This document shows positions 1-8,051 of a stretch of 44,830 bases of DNA, in pieces. The stretch is from Verrucomicrobiales bacterium (GTDB lineage Bacteria; Verrucomicrobiota; Verrucomicrobiia; Verrucomicrobiales; DEV007). The DNA lies in NCBI GenBank assembly GCA_018058245.1, contig JAGPCC010000007.1, positions 1-44,830 on the forward strand, given 5' to 3'. Position numbers and translations under genes: made by a program. The notes under the pieces are model-generated. The model saw only the letters and a program-made list of their open reading frames with translations, did no database searches and had not been told where the DNA came from. How positions within the stretch are numbered: position 1 is the first letter of the stretch; every line of letters starts with the position of its first letter.

Positions 1-1708
1 CACCCTCGGCGAGCAGGGTAAGGCTGTTTCCTGAAGTGTAGACCACCGGTGACAAAACGGATATCGTGCCGGCCTCCGTTGTCCCAGGGTCAAAGGTCGA
101 GACAACTACGTGGTTGTTGACGACTAGGTTCTGGAGTGTCCCATTGTTGATATTGGAGGCAGAGCTGCCGCTGCTGCTAATTGTAAGATTTTTCGGGTCG
201 AGAAGAAGAGTTCCGTGCTGCCCATTCTCCGCTAAAGTCGAGACCATACCGTTTACGAGAAGCCCCCCCCGACTCGAGACCTCCACCAATCCGCCCTTCG
301 CACTTCCCGTCCCTCGAGAAAAAATCTCTCCCTGGAACTCCGTTTTCTGGTCCGACCAGAGGACGACCGTTCCACCGCCCCCTGATTCCTCAGCGTCAGC
401 GAGGATGGTAGCACCATCCTGCATCGCCACAGTGGTGGCGTGCTGAAAATTCGGATCTCCGCCTTGGAAAGCTCCCCCGATCCGAACCGATCCACCGCCT
501 GAACTGCCGCTCACATCGACGAGACTGTCTGCTTTCAGCGTGATCTCCGGTGCCTCTATATCTACCGAACCTCCGACTCCACTGCCGTTGCCCGCCGAGA
601 TCGTCGCCCCGATTTCCGCAGCGACATCCGCTCGGACCTTCACGGTACCACCAACCAGAGACGCATCAGTATGGAGCACGCCGTCCACCCGAGCATACGC
701 GGCTTCGATCAATATTTGGGCTGCCTCACCCGTCGACGGCATGAATGCCCGAATCGTCCCGGAATTTGCGACCGTCCCGCCGATCCCCTTGAGATGGACC
801 CGTCCCCCGGACCGAATTGCCCCCGTAGCCCGGATCGTCCCTTTGTTGTTGATCGCGAGAGCATACATATTGCCATGTGCTTTCAGCTCTACCGCAGCAC
901 CCTCAATCGTTCCGTCATTGAGAACTCCCGTTCCACTCACTCCGGAACCCTTGGTTCGAACAAATAAACGCTCCCCTCCAGGACCAGTGTCTGCCGCGAG
1001 CAATACTTCTTCGCCCGCCGCGAGACCGACTGTGCCACCAGATGCCGAAATCGCTCCCGCATTGGTCACGGTGCGACCGATCAAAAATACGTCGCCCCCG
1101 ACCGCGCTGATTCGTCCCATGTTCGTGACACCCTCACCAACCCCTTCAAACACCATATCCCCGCCCGCGAGAAACTCTCCATTACTGACATCGAGTGTGG
1201 AAAGGACCAGACCGTGGACATCGATGGCACCTCCAGCACCCACGAGGATCCCGCTTGGGTTGATTACGAAGACATTCCCGTTCGCCTGCAACGCCCCGAA
1301 AATCTCCGTTGGGTTTCCACCGGAGACACGATTGAGAACCGAAGCCCCCGTCCCCGGCTGTTGGAAACGGGTCAATTCACCCGCATCAATTGAGAAGCGC
1401 TCCCAATTGATAATTGCCGTGTTGCTGCTCTGGCGGATATCCAATATCCCTCCTGTTCCTGCCCCGATCTGAATATCTCCGTGAACAACACTACCACCTT
1501 CGGGATTCGCCCTGAGAGGTCCATTCCACCAACTCAGAGACGGAAGCAAGACACCCACTATCAATGCTCTAAAATGGCCGGAAGAAAGGAGGCACTTTTC
1601 TTCCTGTTTCCCCACTTTCATGTCCTCCCGAAAGCCGCCTCGGCGGGTGAGAGACAAAGAATTTGTTGACCATCCGCCCGTGACGGGACTTGTATTTTGA
1701 ATTTTCAT
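1..1708 (-). CDS. Filamentous-haemagglutinin-type (TPS) exoprotein, N-terminal part, runs off left edge
   Basis: The gene reads from 1708 down to the window edge without a stop (569 complete codons). After a hydrophobic signal-like stretch around residues 45-65, it shows the hallmarks of the haemagglutination-activity (TPS) domain: ANPEGGSVVHG, then INWERFSIDAGE, SVLNRVSGGNPTEIFGAL, ANGNVFVINPSGILVGAGG, and later LLLDPKNLTIS. Known family members are secreted by a dedicated Omp85-type TpsB pore and act as adhesins or contact-dependent factors; no TpsB partner is visible here. The C-terminus is missing, so the functional class cannot be named. The start is uncertain: ATG at 1708 has only a weak GGA upstream, whereas ATG at 1621 sits 2 nt after GGGAGG. 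Both give a plausible long signal peptide. The family call is firm; the start and role are not. Confidence 0.85.
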   Translation of the reverse strand, partial: MKIQNTSPVTGGWSTNSLSLTRRGGFREDMKVGKQEEKCLLSSGHFRALIVGVLLPSLSWWNGPLRANPEGGSVVHGDIQIGAGTGGILDIRQSSNTAIINWERFSIDAGELTRFQQPGTGASVLNRVSGGNPTEIFGALQANGNVFVINPSGILVGAGGAIDVHGLVLSTLDVSNGEFLAGGDMVFEGVGEGVTNMGRISAVGGDVFLIGRTVTNAGAISASGGTVGLAAGEEVLLAADTGPGGERLFVRTKGSGVSGTGVLNDGTIEGAAVELKAHGNMYALAINNKGTIRATGAIRSGGRVHLKGIGGTVANSGTIRAFMPSTGEAAQILIEAAYARVDGVLHTDASLVGGTVKVRADVAAEIGATISAGNGSGVGGSVDIEAPEITLKADSLVDVSGSSGGGSVRIGGAFQGGDPNFQHATTVAMQDGATILADAEESGGGGTVVLWSDQKTEFQGEIFSRGTGSAKGGLVEVSSRGGLLVNGMVSTLAENGQHGTLLLDPKNLTISSSGSSASNINNGTLQNLVVNNHVVVSTFDPGTTEAGTISVLSPVVYTSGNSLTLLAEG

Positions 1709-1953
1709 TATGTCCGTTTTTCGCTGTAGCGAAACCCTCCGCTGAGAAACCAACAGAGCACGAAGCAGGCCATTACGAAAAAATTCGGCACTTGTCAGGC
1801 GATCCCCCACCTCTTTCCGTCGGACCGGGCGAAAGGAGAATCAGCTAATTCGCTTACCCTCATGGAGAAGAAGACGAAAGCCCTCTCGAGGCGATGAACT
1901 GAATATTTTCGACAATACCCGCAAGATTCCCTCCCACCGGAATGCAACAGTGG
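1709..1953. other. Intergenic leader of the haemagglutinin gene
   Basis: No convincing gene is seen between the haemagglutinin start and the ilvBN terminator. A perfect 6-bp hairpin (TTTCGC, loop TGTA, GCGAAA) lies at 1719-1734, about 11 nt upstream of the 1708 start, so it could mask that start site or mark the promoter region. A 79-codon open frame on the minus strand (1795-2034) reads through the terminator and lacks protein-like composition. Confidence 0.35.
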
Positions 1954-1995
1954 AAAACAAAAGATCTCCAGTCGGCCGGAGCCAAAAGGAGATCT
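1954..1995 (-). terminator. Rho-independent terminator after ilvN
   Basis: On the minus strand the 8-bp arms AGATCTCC and GGAGATCT (1988-1995 and 1962-1969) close a loop that contains a smaller GGC/GCC stem. A T-rich run, TTTGTTTTCC, follows directly. It starts about 50 nt after the ilvN stop, the right place and orientation to end the ilvBN transcript. Confidence 0.6.
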
Positions 1996-2045
1996 AAAGA
2001 GGATCCGCAAGCGTCTCAAAGCCGCCCGGAGCAAAATGGGGAGAA

Positions 2046-2591
2046 TCAGGTGATTTGCTCCCCACGGGCCATCACCACCTTCCCGGTGCGCACCGTTTCG
2101 ATGATTTCGTAATTGTTGAGAAGCCGGATCGAGGCGTCCACTTTGTCACTCGCTCCTTCGATACGAATGATCATGGAGTTCTCGCCAAAATCGACCGTCT
2201 TGCCACCGAAATGCTCCACGATCTGGAGAATCTCTGTACGGCGCTCGGCATTTTCAGACTTGATCTTGATCATCGCCATTTCGCGAACCACTGAGTTCTC
2301 CGGGGTGTGTTGAAAACAATGGATCACATCGATCAATTTATCACACTGAAGGATGATCTGGGTTAACCCGGTAGGATCGCCACTAATTCCAAGCGTGAGC
2401 CGGGAGAAATGGGGATCGCGCCCTTGGGAGACGACCAGAGAATCGATGTTGTAAGCACGCCGCGCAAAGATCTGACAAATGCGCATGAGTACTCCCGGTT
2501 GATTGCTCACGAGCATACTCAAGGTATGATTTCCTTGCGTTTCCGGAAGCGGTTTTGGTTTTTTGTCTGTCGTTGTGATAGTACGGGCCAT
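2046..2591 (-). CDS. ilvN: Acetolactate synthase small (regulatory) subunit
   Basis: This 181-residue protein has the usual IlvN/IlvH layout. An N-terminal ACT domain (about residues 22-97) carries HTLSMLVSNQPGVLMRICQ, RRAYNIDSLVV and the SRLTLGISGD strand. The C-terminal regulatory domain contains VVREMAMIKI and HFGGKTVDFGENSMIIRIEG. The subunit binds branched-chain amino acids and confers feedback inhibition on, and full activity to, the large subunit in valine, leucine and isoleucine synthesis. It lies 155 nt downstream of ilvB on the same strand, so the two are probably one transcription unit, and a terminator follows. The length is normal for the family. Whether the product is better named IlvN or IlvH cannot be decided here. 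Confidence 0.95.
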   Translation of the reverse strand: MARTITTTDKKPKPLPETQGNHTLSMLVSNQPGVLMRICQIFARRAYNIDSLVVSQGRDPHFSRLTLGISGDPTGLTQIILQCDKLIDVIHCFQHTPENSVVREMAMIKIKSENAERRTEILQIVEHFGGKTVDFGENSMIIRIEGASDKVDASIRLLNNYEIIETVRTGKVVMARGEQIT

Positions 2592-2746
2592 GAGAAAAGT
2601 GCTGTTTAGTGATGTAGCGGTTTTGGCGAAGAAGTGAAGAAATTACACAGGGTTGAATCGGTGACTGGATAGGGTTGGATCGTTTCAGCTGGGATCTCGC
2701 GGAGAGCAACAAGGCTCCACGCGAAACCACTAACTGGTTCCAAACA

Positions 2747-4483
2747 TCAGGTAGATCCGACTGGTTTCGCCATTTTGTATTTCGGTGGTTCGGTGAGCAT
2801 ATCTTCGAGCGCTGCTCCTGCGGGGATCATGGGGAACACATTGTCCGTCTTGATGCACTCGGCGTTGATCAGGATAGGACCATCGTTGTATTCGAGAGCC
2901 TCCTGAAGTTTCTTCCGGACATCGGCGGGACGCTTGATGTTGATTCCTTTGCATCCGTAAGCTTCTGCCACCTTCACAAAATCGGGGTTGCCGATCAGGT
3001 CCACACCGCTTTCCCGATTATCGAAAAAGAGCTCCTGCCACTGACGCACCATGCCGAGGTAGTGGTTGTTGAGCACCAGAATCTTGATCGGCAGCTTGTG
3101 AATCACGGCGGTCGCGAGTTCACAAAGCGTCATTTGGAATCCACCGTCTCCCGAAACGGAGATCACCGTCTCATCGGGACAGGCGAATTTTGCACCGATC
3201 GCAGCAGGAAATCCGAATCCCATCGTGCCGGCACCGCCCGAGCTGATCCATTTGAAGGAAGCGTCGTTCGTATAGAACTGTGCCGCCCACATCTGGTGCT
3301 GCCCCACATCTGTGGCCACGATGGCATTGCCACCCGTCAGCTCATGGATCTCGTCGAGAACCTGCTGCATGCGCAATCCACCCTGCTTTTTATAAGCGAG
3401 AGGGAATTTCTTTTTGTAGCCGTTGAGATGCTCACGCCACTCGGGACGCTTCGCTTTTTCCACCAAAGGCAGCAATTGCCGGATCGCAGTTTTTGCATCC
3501 CCGAGCACCTCGACATCTGCCACGATCATTTTGCCCATCTCGGAGATATCGAGATCGATGTGAATGATCTTTGCCTGGGCAGCGAACTTATCCGCTTGTC
3601 CGATGATGCGGTCATCAAAACGCGATCCGATATTCAGAAGGAGATCACACTCGCAAATCGCTTTGTTCGCATAGGCCGTGCCATGCATCCCCAGCATCCC
3701 GAGGGAGAGCGGATGCGATTCCGGGAAGACCCCTTTTCCAAGAAGAGTGGAGGTCACCGGGCAATCGAGCTTTTGCACCAGTTCCATCAGTTCGTTTTCC
3801 GCCCCTGAGATCATCGCTCCATGCCCAGCCAAAATGACGGGTTTTTTCGCAAGATTGATGAGTCGGGCCGCCTCTTCGATCGATGTGGGATCGATATCAA
3901 ATCCCTTTTCCGGTTTGTATCCTGGAAGATTGATTTCGCACTCCAACTCCCCGGTAAAAGGCCCCTGGGAAATGTTCTTCGGGATATCAATCAAAACGGG
4001 ACCGGGCCGCCCTGTCGTCGCAATATGATAGGCCTCACGAGCCACCCGAGGGAGATCGTTGGTCTCGCGAACGAGATAGTTGTGTTTCACCACGGGAATC
4101 GTGATCCCGAAAATATCGGCTTCCTGAAAGGCGTCTTTGCCGAGCATCCAACTCACGGTCTGGCCGGTCACGATGATCATGGGCACAGAGTCCATCTGCG
4201 CGGTCATGATTCCCGTAATGGTATTCCCCGCCCCGGGGCCGGAGGTCACGAGAACCACAGCTGGTTTCCCGGTCGCACGAGCATACCCGTCCGCCATGTG
4301 GGTCGCTCCCTGTTCGTGACGAGAAAGTACAAATTTGATTTTCGACTTTACCGTTTCCAGCGCATCGAAAATCGGAAGAGCAGCCCCGCCGGAATAACCG
4401 AAGACGTACTCTATCCCGAGGCTGTCGAGTGTCATTATCAGTGCCTGGGCACCGTCGAGTTCCTGCTTTGTTTTTGCTGCCAT
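2747..4483 (-). CDS. ilvB: Acetolactate synthase large (catalytic) subunit
   Basis: This 578-residue thiamine-diphosphate enzyme condenses two pyruvates, or pyruvate plus 2-oxobutyrate, in the first common step of branched-chain amino acid synthesis. The N-terminal Pyr domain shows [15 protein letters not shown] and the catalytic Glu in [19 protein letters not shown]. The central FAD-binding-type domain spans roughly residues 190-340. The C-terminal domain has the ThDP/Mg motif beginning [12 protein letters not shown] and ending [14 protein letters not shown]. The length and the adjacent ilvN support the biosynthetic enzyme rather than an ilvN-independent catabolic acetolactate synthase. It begins with ATG at 4483 without an obvious Shine-Dalgarno sequence. 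The 311-bp upstream gap carries repeats described separately. Confidence 0.96.
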   Translation of the reverse strand: MAAKTKQELDGAQALIMTLDSLGIEYVFGYSGGAALPIFDALETVKSKIKFVLSRHEQGATHMADGYARATGKPAVVLVTSGPGAGNTITGIMTAQMDSVPMIIVTGQTVSWMLGKDAFQEADIFGITIPVVKHNYLVRETNDLPRVAREAYHIATTGRPGPVLIDIPKNISQGPFTGELECEINLPGYKPEKGFDIDPTSIEEAARLINLAKKPVILAGHGAMISGAENELMELVQKLDCPVTSTLLGKGVFPESHPLSLGMLGMHGTAYANKAICECDLLLNIGSRFDDRIIGQADKFAAQAKIIHIDLDISEMGKMIVADVEVLGDAKTAIRQLLPLVEKAKRPEWREHLNGYKKKFPLAYKKQGGLRMQQVLDEIHELTGGNAIVATDVGQHQMWAAQFYTNDASFKWISSGGAGTMGFGFPAAIGAKFACPDETVISVSGDGGFQMTLCELATAVIHKLPIKILVLNNHYLGMVRQWQELFFDNRESGVDLIGNPDFVKVAEAYGCKGINIKRPADVRKKLQEALEYNDGPILINAECIKTDNVFPMIPAGAALEDMLTEPPKYKMAKPVGST

Positions 4484-4794
4484 ATCGTAAGGGAGTAACT
4501 TGTTCGCTTGAAAATCGCTCTTTTTGAGAGTTCTTCAATCACTAAATTGAAGATTTCGATAAAAAACATGAAACTTCAAACATGAAACCAAGCTGAAACA
4601 ATCAATTTCAGCAAAAACCAGTCATCTTTGGCGAGGAATCACACAAAAGAACGGAAAACAACGCCAAGGAACACCAAACTAGATTAATTTGAGAAGCGAC
4701 AACAAATTCTGGTGGTCCTGCGGAAATTTTGGCAAACTGGACTGCCTTGCGCTGACTCCTCACCCCTGCTTCCCCGTTGTATCCCTGAAATACC
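4484..4794. promoter_or_regulatory. Divergent intergenic region upstream of ilvBN with repeats and hairpins
   Basis: This AT-rich gap separates ilvB (minus) from the secreted-protein gene (plus), so promoters for both should lie here. Three structures are visible: a 7-bp hairpin CTTCAAT/ATTGAAG (4533-4552), two direct copies of AAACATGAAAC (4564-4574 and 4578-4588, 14 bp apart), and a 7-bp hairpin GCTGAAA/TTTCAGC (4592-4612). None has a terminator-like T tract. No leader peptide rich in Val, Leu or Ile was found, so attenuation by the classical route is not supported. Confidence 0.4.
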
Positions 4795-5940
4795 ATGAAC
4801 CTTCGAATCCTGATTCTTCTCACCGTTGTTCTGATCGTGACTTCAGGCAGCACCGCAAGGTCGGCGGACTCGAAGATCAATCAATCGGCGCAAGATCTTG
4901 CCAAGTTTCTCGCTCCAGCAGCACCGGCAAGGAAAGTGGACAAGGCGGACCTCGAAAAACTACGAACGCGCATGATTGCGCTCGTCGAGCAATTGGAACG
5001 TTCCACCCAGAGCAACGGCCCCGGTCCCGAGAGCCTGATCACAAAAGCCTACGAGTTCCGCGACGAAGTTGCCGGGGTGGAGCGGCTCCTCACGAGGAGC
5101 GCCGTTCTGAATGCCTGGCGGGAGGCCAATAGCCGCGGCCTCTTTGACGAAGCCGGGAAGTACACCGGCAAAATCACGAAAGGCCGTGGCACTGGGCAAG
5201 ACTGCGTCTTTGAACTCATCATTCCCGCAGAATCCTACCTGCCTGCCTCGAATCAGATCGCGAACCTGCGCATCGTCCCGGTCGAGCAGAAACGCTCGAC
5301 GGAAGACCCACTTACGCACCGGGATGCCTCGTTCCAAAGAGAACTTGCTTCCATGATCGAAGAGAAATCCCGAAGCGCCGCCCTTGCGAAGTTTGAAAAC
5401 CCGGAATCCACCAACGCCCTCGGAATGACTGCTAAAGAGGAAGCCGCCGCATGGGATCTGGCTGTGAAGGAGGCTGGAGAGGCCGCCGCGCAAAGGCCGA
5501 AGATTCGGCTTTCGAGCGGGATCAATGGAAGCCCATCGCACATGACAAAACAACGGTGGAAAAACGAGACCGAAGTGACCAATATCTCCCAGCACCCGAC
5601 GGAGGTTACGGTGGAGATCTACCTGATCGGGAGCACGGAGAAGAAGAAGGACTATTATCTCATGGCGAAGTCGACGGAGACCGTTCGTCTCCGCATGAAT
5701 GAAAGGAAAAAACTGACCCTCTATACAAAAGCCGAAAGTTCTTACAAAAAGCTCGCGGACGATCGCGACGAATTGACGAAAGAAGAACGAAAGCAGAGCT
5801 CTGTCCACTATCGTGGTTTTGTCGTGCTCGCAAAACACAAGAACGAAGTGGTGTCCCACATCGGCTCCGATCAGCGACTGGAGGAGTTCGGGAATCCGAA
5901 AGCAGAAAAGTCTCCGCTCACGGCTCTCCCCGCTTTTTGA
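4795..5940 (+). CDS. Secreted protein of unknown function
   Basis: This 381-residue protein opens with a clear Sec signal peptide (hydrophobic core LILLTVVLIVTSG, likely cut after STARSA or nearby). The rest is hydrophilic. Residues about 25-110 are charged and helical; a middle region contains RGLFDEAGKYTGKITKGRGTG, followed by a long Ala/Lys/Glu-rich helical linker. The C-terminal third (from about residue 250) looks beta-rich, with EVTNISQHPTEVTVEIYLIGS and YRGFVVLAKHKNEVVSHIGSD, and resembles an extracellular beta-sandwich. I do not recognise a named family. The ATG at 4795 directly precedes the signal peptide. Its stop codon abuts the stop of the convergent msrB. Confidence 0.75.
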   Translation: MNLRILILLTVVLIVTSGSTARSADSKINQSAQDLAKFLAPAAPARKVDKADLEKLRTRMIALVEQLERSTQSNGPGPESLITKAYEFRDEVAGVERLLTRSAVLNAWREANSRGLFDEAGKYTGKITKGRGTGQDCVFELIIPAESYLPASNQIANLRIVPVEQKRSTEDPLTHRDASFQRELASMIEEKSRSAALAKFENPESTNALGMTAKEEAAAWDLAVKEAGEAAAQRPKIRLSSGINGSPSHMTKQRWKNETEVTNISQHPTEVTVEIYLIGSTEKKKDYYLMAKSTETVRLRMNERKKLTLYTKAESSYKKLADDRDELTKEERKQSSVHYRGFVVLAKHKNEVVSHIGSDQRLEEFGNPKAEKSPLTALPAF

Positions 5941-6534
5941 TCAATCCTTGGATTTTTTCGGCTCAGGCGACTTTTCCTCTTTGTCAGCCGCTGGTACGAA
6001 CTTTAAAACCGTGCCGTTGATGCAATACCGTTTGTCTGTGGGTGTATCGAATTTCTCGCCCTCGAAGACATGACCGAGGTGGCCGTTGCAAATCTTGCAT
6101 ACGACTTCGGTACGGGCGTAACCGAGGAGGTGGTCCGTGTTGTATTTCACATTCTTTGCTTTTGACGGATCGTAAAACGACGGCCATCCGCAGTGAGAAT
6201 CAAATTTTTCCGTGGAAGTGAAGAGCTCGGCCCCACAACCAGCACAGTAGTAGGTGCCCCCGCCCTGGTGCTTAAATTCTTCATAGGCTTTTCCGTTGGC
6301 CCGCTCTGTCCCGGCTTCCCGGAGGATACGGTATTGCTCGGGGGTGAGCGTCTTCCGCCACTCTTCGTCCGACTTCTCAACCGGACCCGTGGGTGCCTCG
6401 GGGGCTGTTGTAAGAACGGGGATCACCGATTCCCCGGTCGCGGACGTTTCACTTTTCTCATCTGCCATGACGTAGACTATGGCAGCGACTGATAAAACAG
6501 CAAGAAGACCGGAGAGGAGGGGCGAACGTTTCAT
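5941..6534 (-). CDS. msrB: Exported peptide-methionine (R)-S-oxide reductase
   Basis: MsrB reduces methionine-R-sulfoxide in oxidised proteins. Residues 1-23 form an uncleaved or cleavable hydrophobic N-terminal segment (LLSGLLAVLSVAAIVYVM), followed by a Ser/Thr/Pro-rich linker, so the catalytic domain (about 57-182) probably acts outside the cytoplasmic membrane. The zinc site is intact (C97-x-x-C100 and C146-x-x-C149). So is HCGWPSF, and the catalytic cysteine is C171 in RYCINGTVLKFVP. The usual resolving-cysteine position is not obvious, so recycling may differ. A Lys/Glu-rich tail follows the domain. It is transcribed convergently with the secreted protein next door, with no bases between the two stop codons. 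Confidence 0.93.
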   Translation of the reverse strand: MKRSPLLSGLLAVLSVAAIVYVMADEKSETSATGESVIPVLTTAPEAPTGPVEKSDEEWRKTLTPEQYRILREAGTERANGKAYEEFKHQGGGTYYCAGCGAELFTSTEKFDSHCGWPSFYDPSKAKNVKYNTDHLLGYARTEVVCKICNGHLGHVFEGEKFDTPTDKRYCINGTVLKFVPAADKEEKSPEPKKSKD

Positions 6535-6610
6535 GTTCCTACAATAAGGGGAATTTCCTTCTAGGTCAAAGGCCGGTCGTCAGGAGCCTGTCGGACATGG
6601 ATCGTTCTAC

Positions 6611-6647
6611 GAAAAAGGAAAAACCCGGCCCCTTGCGGGACCGGGTT
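6611..6647 (-). terminator. Rho-independent terminator after the LysM gene
   Basis: Read on the minus strand, AACCCGG and CCGGGTT pair, with an inner CCC/GGG extension and a short CAAG-type loop. The run TTTTTCCTTTTT follows immediately. It lies about 70 nt past the stop of the LysM gene. The GC-rich stem and T tract make it the clearest one-directional terminator in the window. Confidence 0.85.
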
Positions 6648-6718
6648 CTTGACCACTCAACAATGTCTCTCAACAATCTCGGGAATCGTAGCGGAGACAA
6701 ATCTTTTTATCGGTGCAC

Positions 6719-7729
6719 TCAGCGTTTCACAACATCGCCCTCTTTGTGATAGGCGTTGTATTTTGCAGTGGGGACGATGATCTCGTCGCCAGGATGAATC
6801 ACCGTGCTGGATCCGAGGCGGTTGACCCGCTGCAGTTCGGACATGGTTGTGAAAAAGTCACGGGCGAGAGCATAGAGATTATCTCCATTCGCCACGGTAT
6901 AATACCCGTAGGTCTCATCGTTCTTCAGGAGATCGTTGTCATACGAAAACGCGGCGCTCTGCGCGGAATCCTTCTTCTGGGGGGGCGCTGAGGTGGTATT
7001 GTCAGCAGTTTGCACACTCGGAATTTTCAGGTTCTGGCCCAAGCTAATGGTATCAGAACGCAGTCCATTGGCCGATTTCAGACTCTCCACCGAGGTCTTG
7101 TATTTCTTGGCCAGCGAAGTGAGAGTATCTCCTTTCGCAACCTTGTGTACCGTCGTGGCTACGGGAGCTTTTGGCGCAGCAGGGGCAACCGGTTTCTTGG
7201 TTTTCCCAATGACGATGGCTTCCTTTTTCACTGGAGCGGGAATTTCTGCTTCCGCCGCGATCCCGGAACTCCCTTTCGGAGCCGGGTCCGTGGCCGGAGC
7301 TGGTACCGGAGCTGGTGAAGTAGCAGCCACTGGGATGAGGAGTGTCTCCCCGATGTAGATAGGATGCCCTTCACTAAGTCGGTTCGCCTCAAGAAGATTT
7401 TTGCGTTCCACTTTAAATTTTTCAGCAATCTTTCCGACCGTATCACCGTCCTGGATCACATAGGTTTGCGTGGAAACCGGTGCCGGCACGTTGTCAGGGA
7501 GTTTGGGTGCCGAGATTTGGCTGCCTTTGGTAGCCTCGATCGTGGCAGCTTTCGTGTAGTCGTATGAGCTTCCACCACCCTTCACAGCCTGCTCGATCGA
7601 GATCAGTTTCGTTTCAATCGACGAGATTCTAGAGTTCAGTGAATTCAACGTCGGCTCGGCCGCACTCAGAGTCTGAATGAGAAGAGCGGAGGACGCAAGA
7701 GATGTCAGAGTGGTCGCAATTCGGTGCAT
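6719..7729 (-). CDS. Secreted protein with three LysM domains
   Basis: This 336-residue protein has a signal peptide (residues 1-24, ending SAA), then a short coiled-coil-like segment (LNSLNSRISSIETKLISIE). Three LysM domains follow at about 89-134, 193-237 and 275-321, marked by VIQDGDTVGKIAEKF, VAKGDTLTSLAKKY and VANGDNLYALARDF. Pro/Ala-rich linkers separate them. LysM domains bind the N-acetylglucosamine of peptidoglycan, so the protein probably sits on the cell wall in the periplasm. There is no catalytic domain, so a structural or scaffolding role is more likely than hydrolysis. It is a monocistronic unit with its own terminator downstream and an AT-rich 322-bp region upstream. Confidence 0.9.
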   Translation of the reverse strand: MHRIATTLTSLASSALLIQTLSAAEPTLNSLNSRISSIETKLISIEQAVKGGGSSYDYTKAATIEATKGSQISAPKLPDNVPAPVSTQTYVIQDGDTVGKIAEKFKVERKNLLEANRLSEGHPIYIGETLLIPVAATSPAPVPAPATDPAPKGSSGIAAEAEIPAPVKKEAIVIGKTKKPVAPAAPKAPVATTVHKVAKGDTLTSLAKKYKTSVESLKSANGLRSDTISLGQNLKIPSVQTADNTTSAPPQKKDSAQSAAFSYDNDLLKNDETYGYYTVANGDNLYALARDFFTTMSELQRVNRLGSSTVIHPGDEIIVPTAKYNAYHKEGDVVKR

Positions 7730-8051
7730 GAAGAGAGTTTATTACAAATTTATATTCCGCACAAGATTAAAATTAACATTTCCTAAAGAATTTTAAAAAA
7801 CTTCCTATCGATCGTGTGGTTTTTATGGACCAATCCTATAATTAGCCAAAAACAACTCACTGATTTCCTGAAAATGATAAAGGTCAGATTTTTTGGAACC
7901 TAATCCTATTTGGTTCGGTTTTGCAGTCCATACAATCTCCCGGCGAGAGCTCCCGTGAGGAAATGAAGGGCCTACCGCCTCAGAGCTCCCCGGAAAAGGG
8001 CAGCGGAACTGCGGGCTTGCTCCCCTCTCGAAATGTCGCTATACCACAGCG
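7730..8051. promoter_or_regulatory. Divergent intergenic region; AT-rich part then a structured GC-rich leader
   Basis: The first 190 bp is strongly AT-rich and should hold the promoter of the LysM gene. The last 110 bp before the nuclease gene is GC-rich and foldable. GAGCT (7947-7951) pairs with AGCTC (7984-7988) and TGAGG (7956-7960) with CCTCA (7978-7982), making a two-part stem. Further small hairpins follow at 7988-8000 and 8000-8012. I could not match it to a riboswitch, SRP RNA or other RNA family from its conserved bases. It may be an untranslated leader of the gene at 8052. Confidence 0.35.

Noticed and set aside
952..966. TTGGTTCGAA, resembling a tRNA T-loop
   Set aside because: No acceptor stem, anticodon arm or CCA end surrounds it, and it lies inside the haemagglutinin gene.
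540..1472. A 310-codon plus-strand open frame rich in Pro, Ser and Thr
   Set aside because: It is the antisense of the haemagglutinin gene. The minus-strand reading has clear family motifs, while this frame has none.
2675..3808. A 377-codon plus-strand open frame
   Set aside because: It is antisense to ilvB, whose motifs and length are certain. The antisense product is His- and Arg-rich without domains.
4960..5859. A 299-codon minus-strand open frame opposite the secreted protein
   Set aside because: The plus-strand gene has a signal peptide and better composition. The antisense frame is rich in Arg, Phe and Gly and has no motif.
7984..8012. Possible SRP RNA apical loop (CCGGAA and CAGC nearby)
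   Set aside because: The conserved GGUCC-GGAA-GGA-AGCAG order is not met, and the flanking long helix of SRP RNA is absent.
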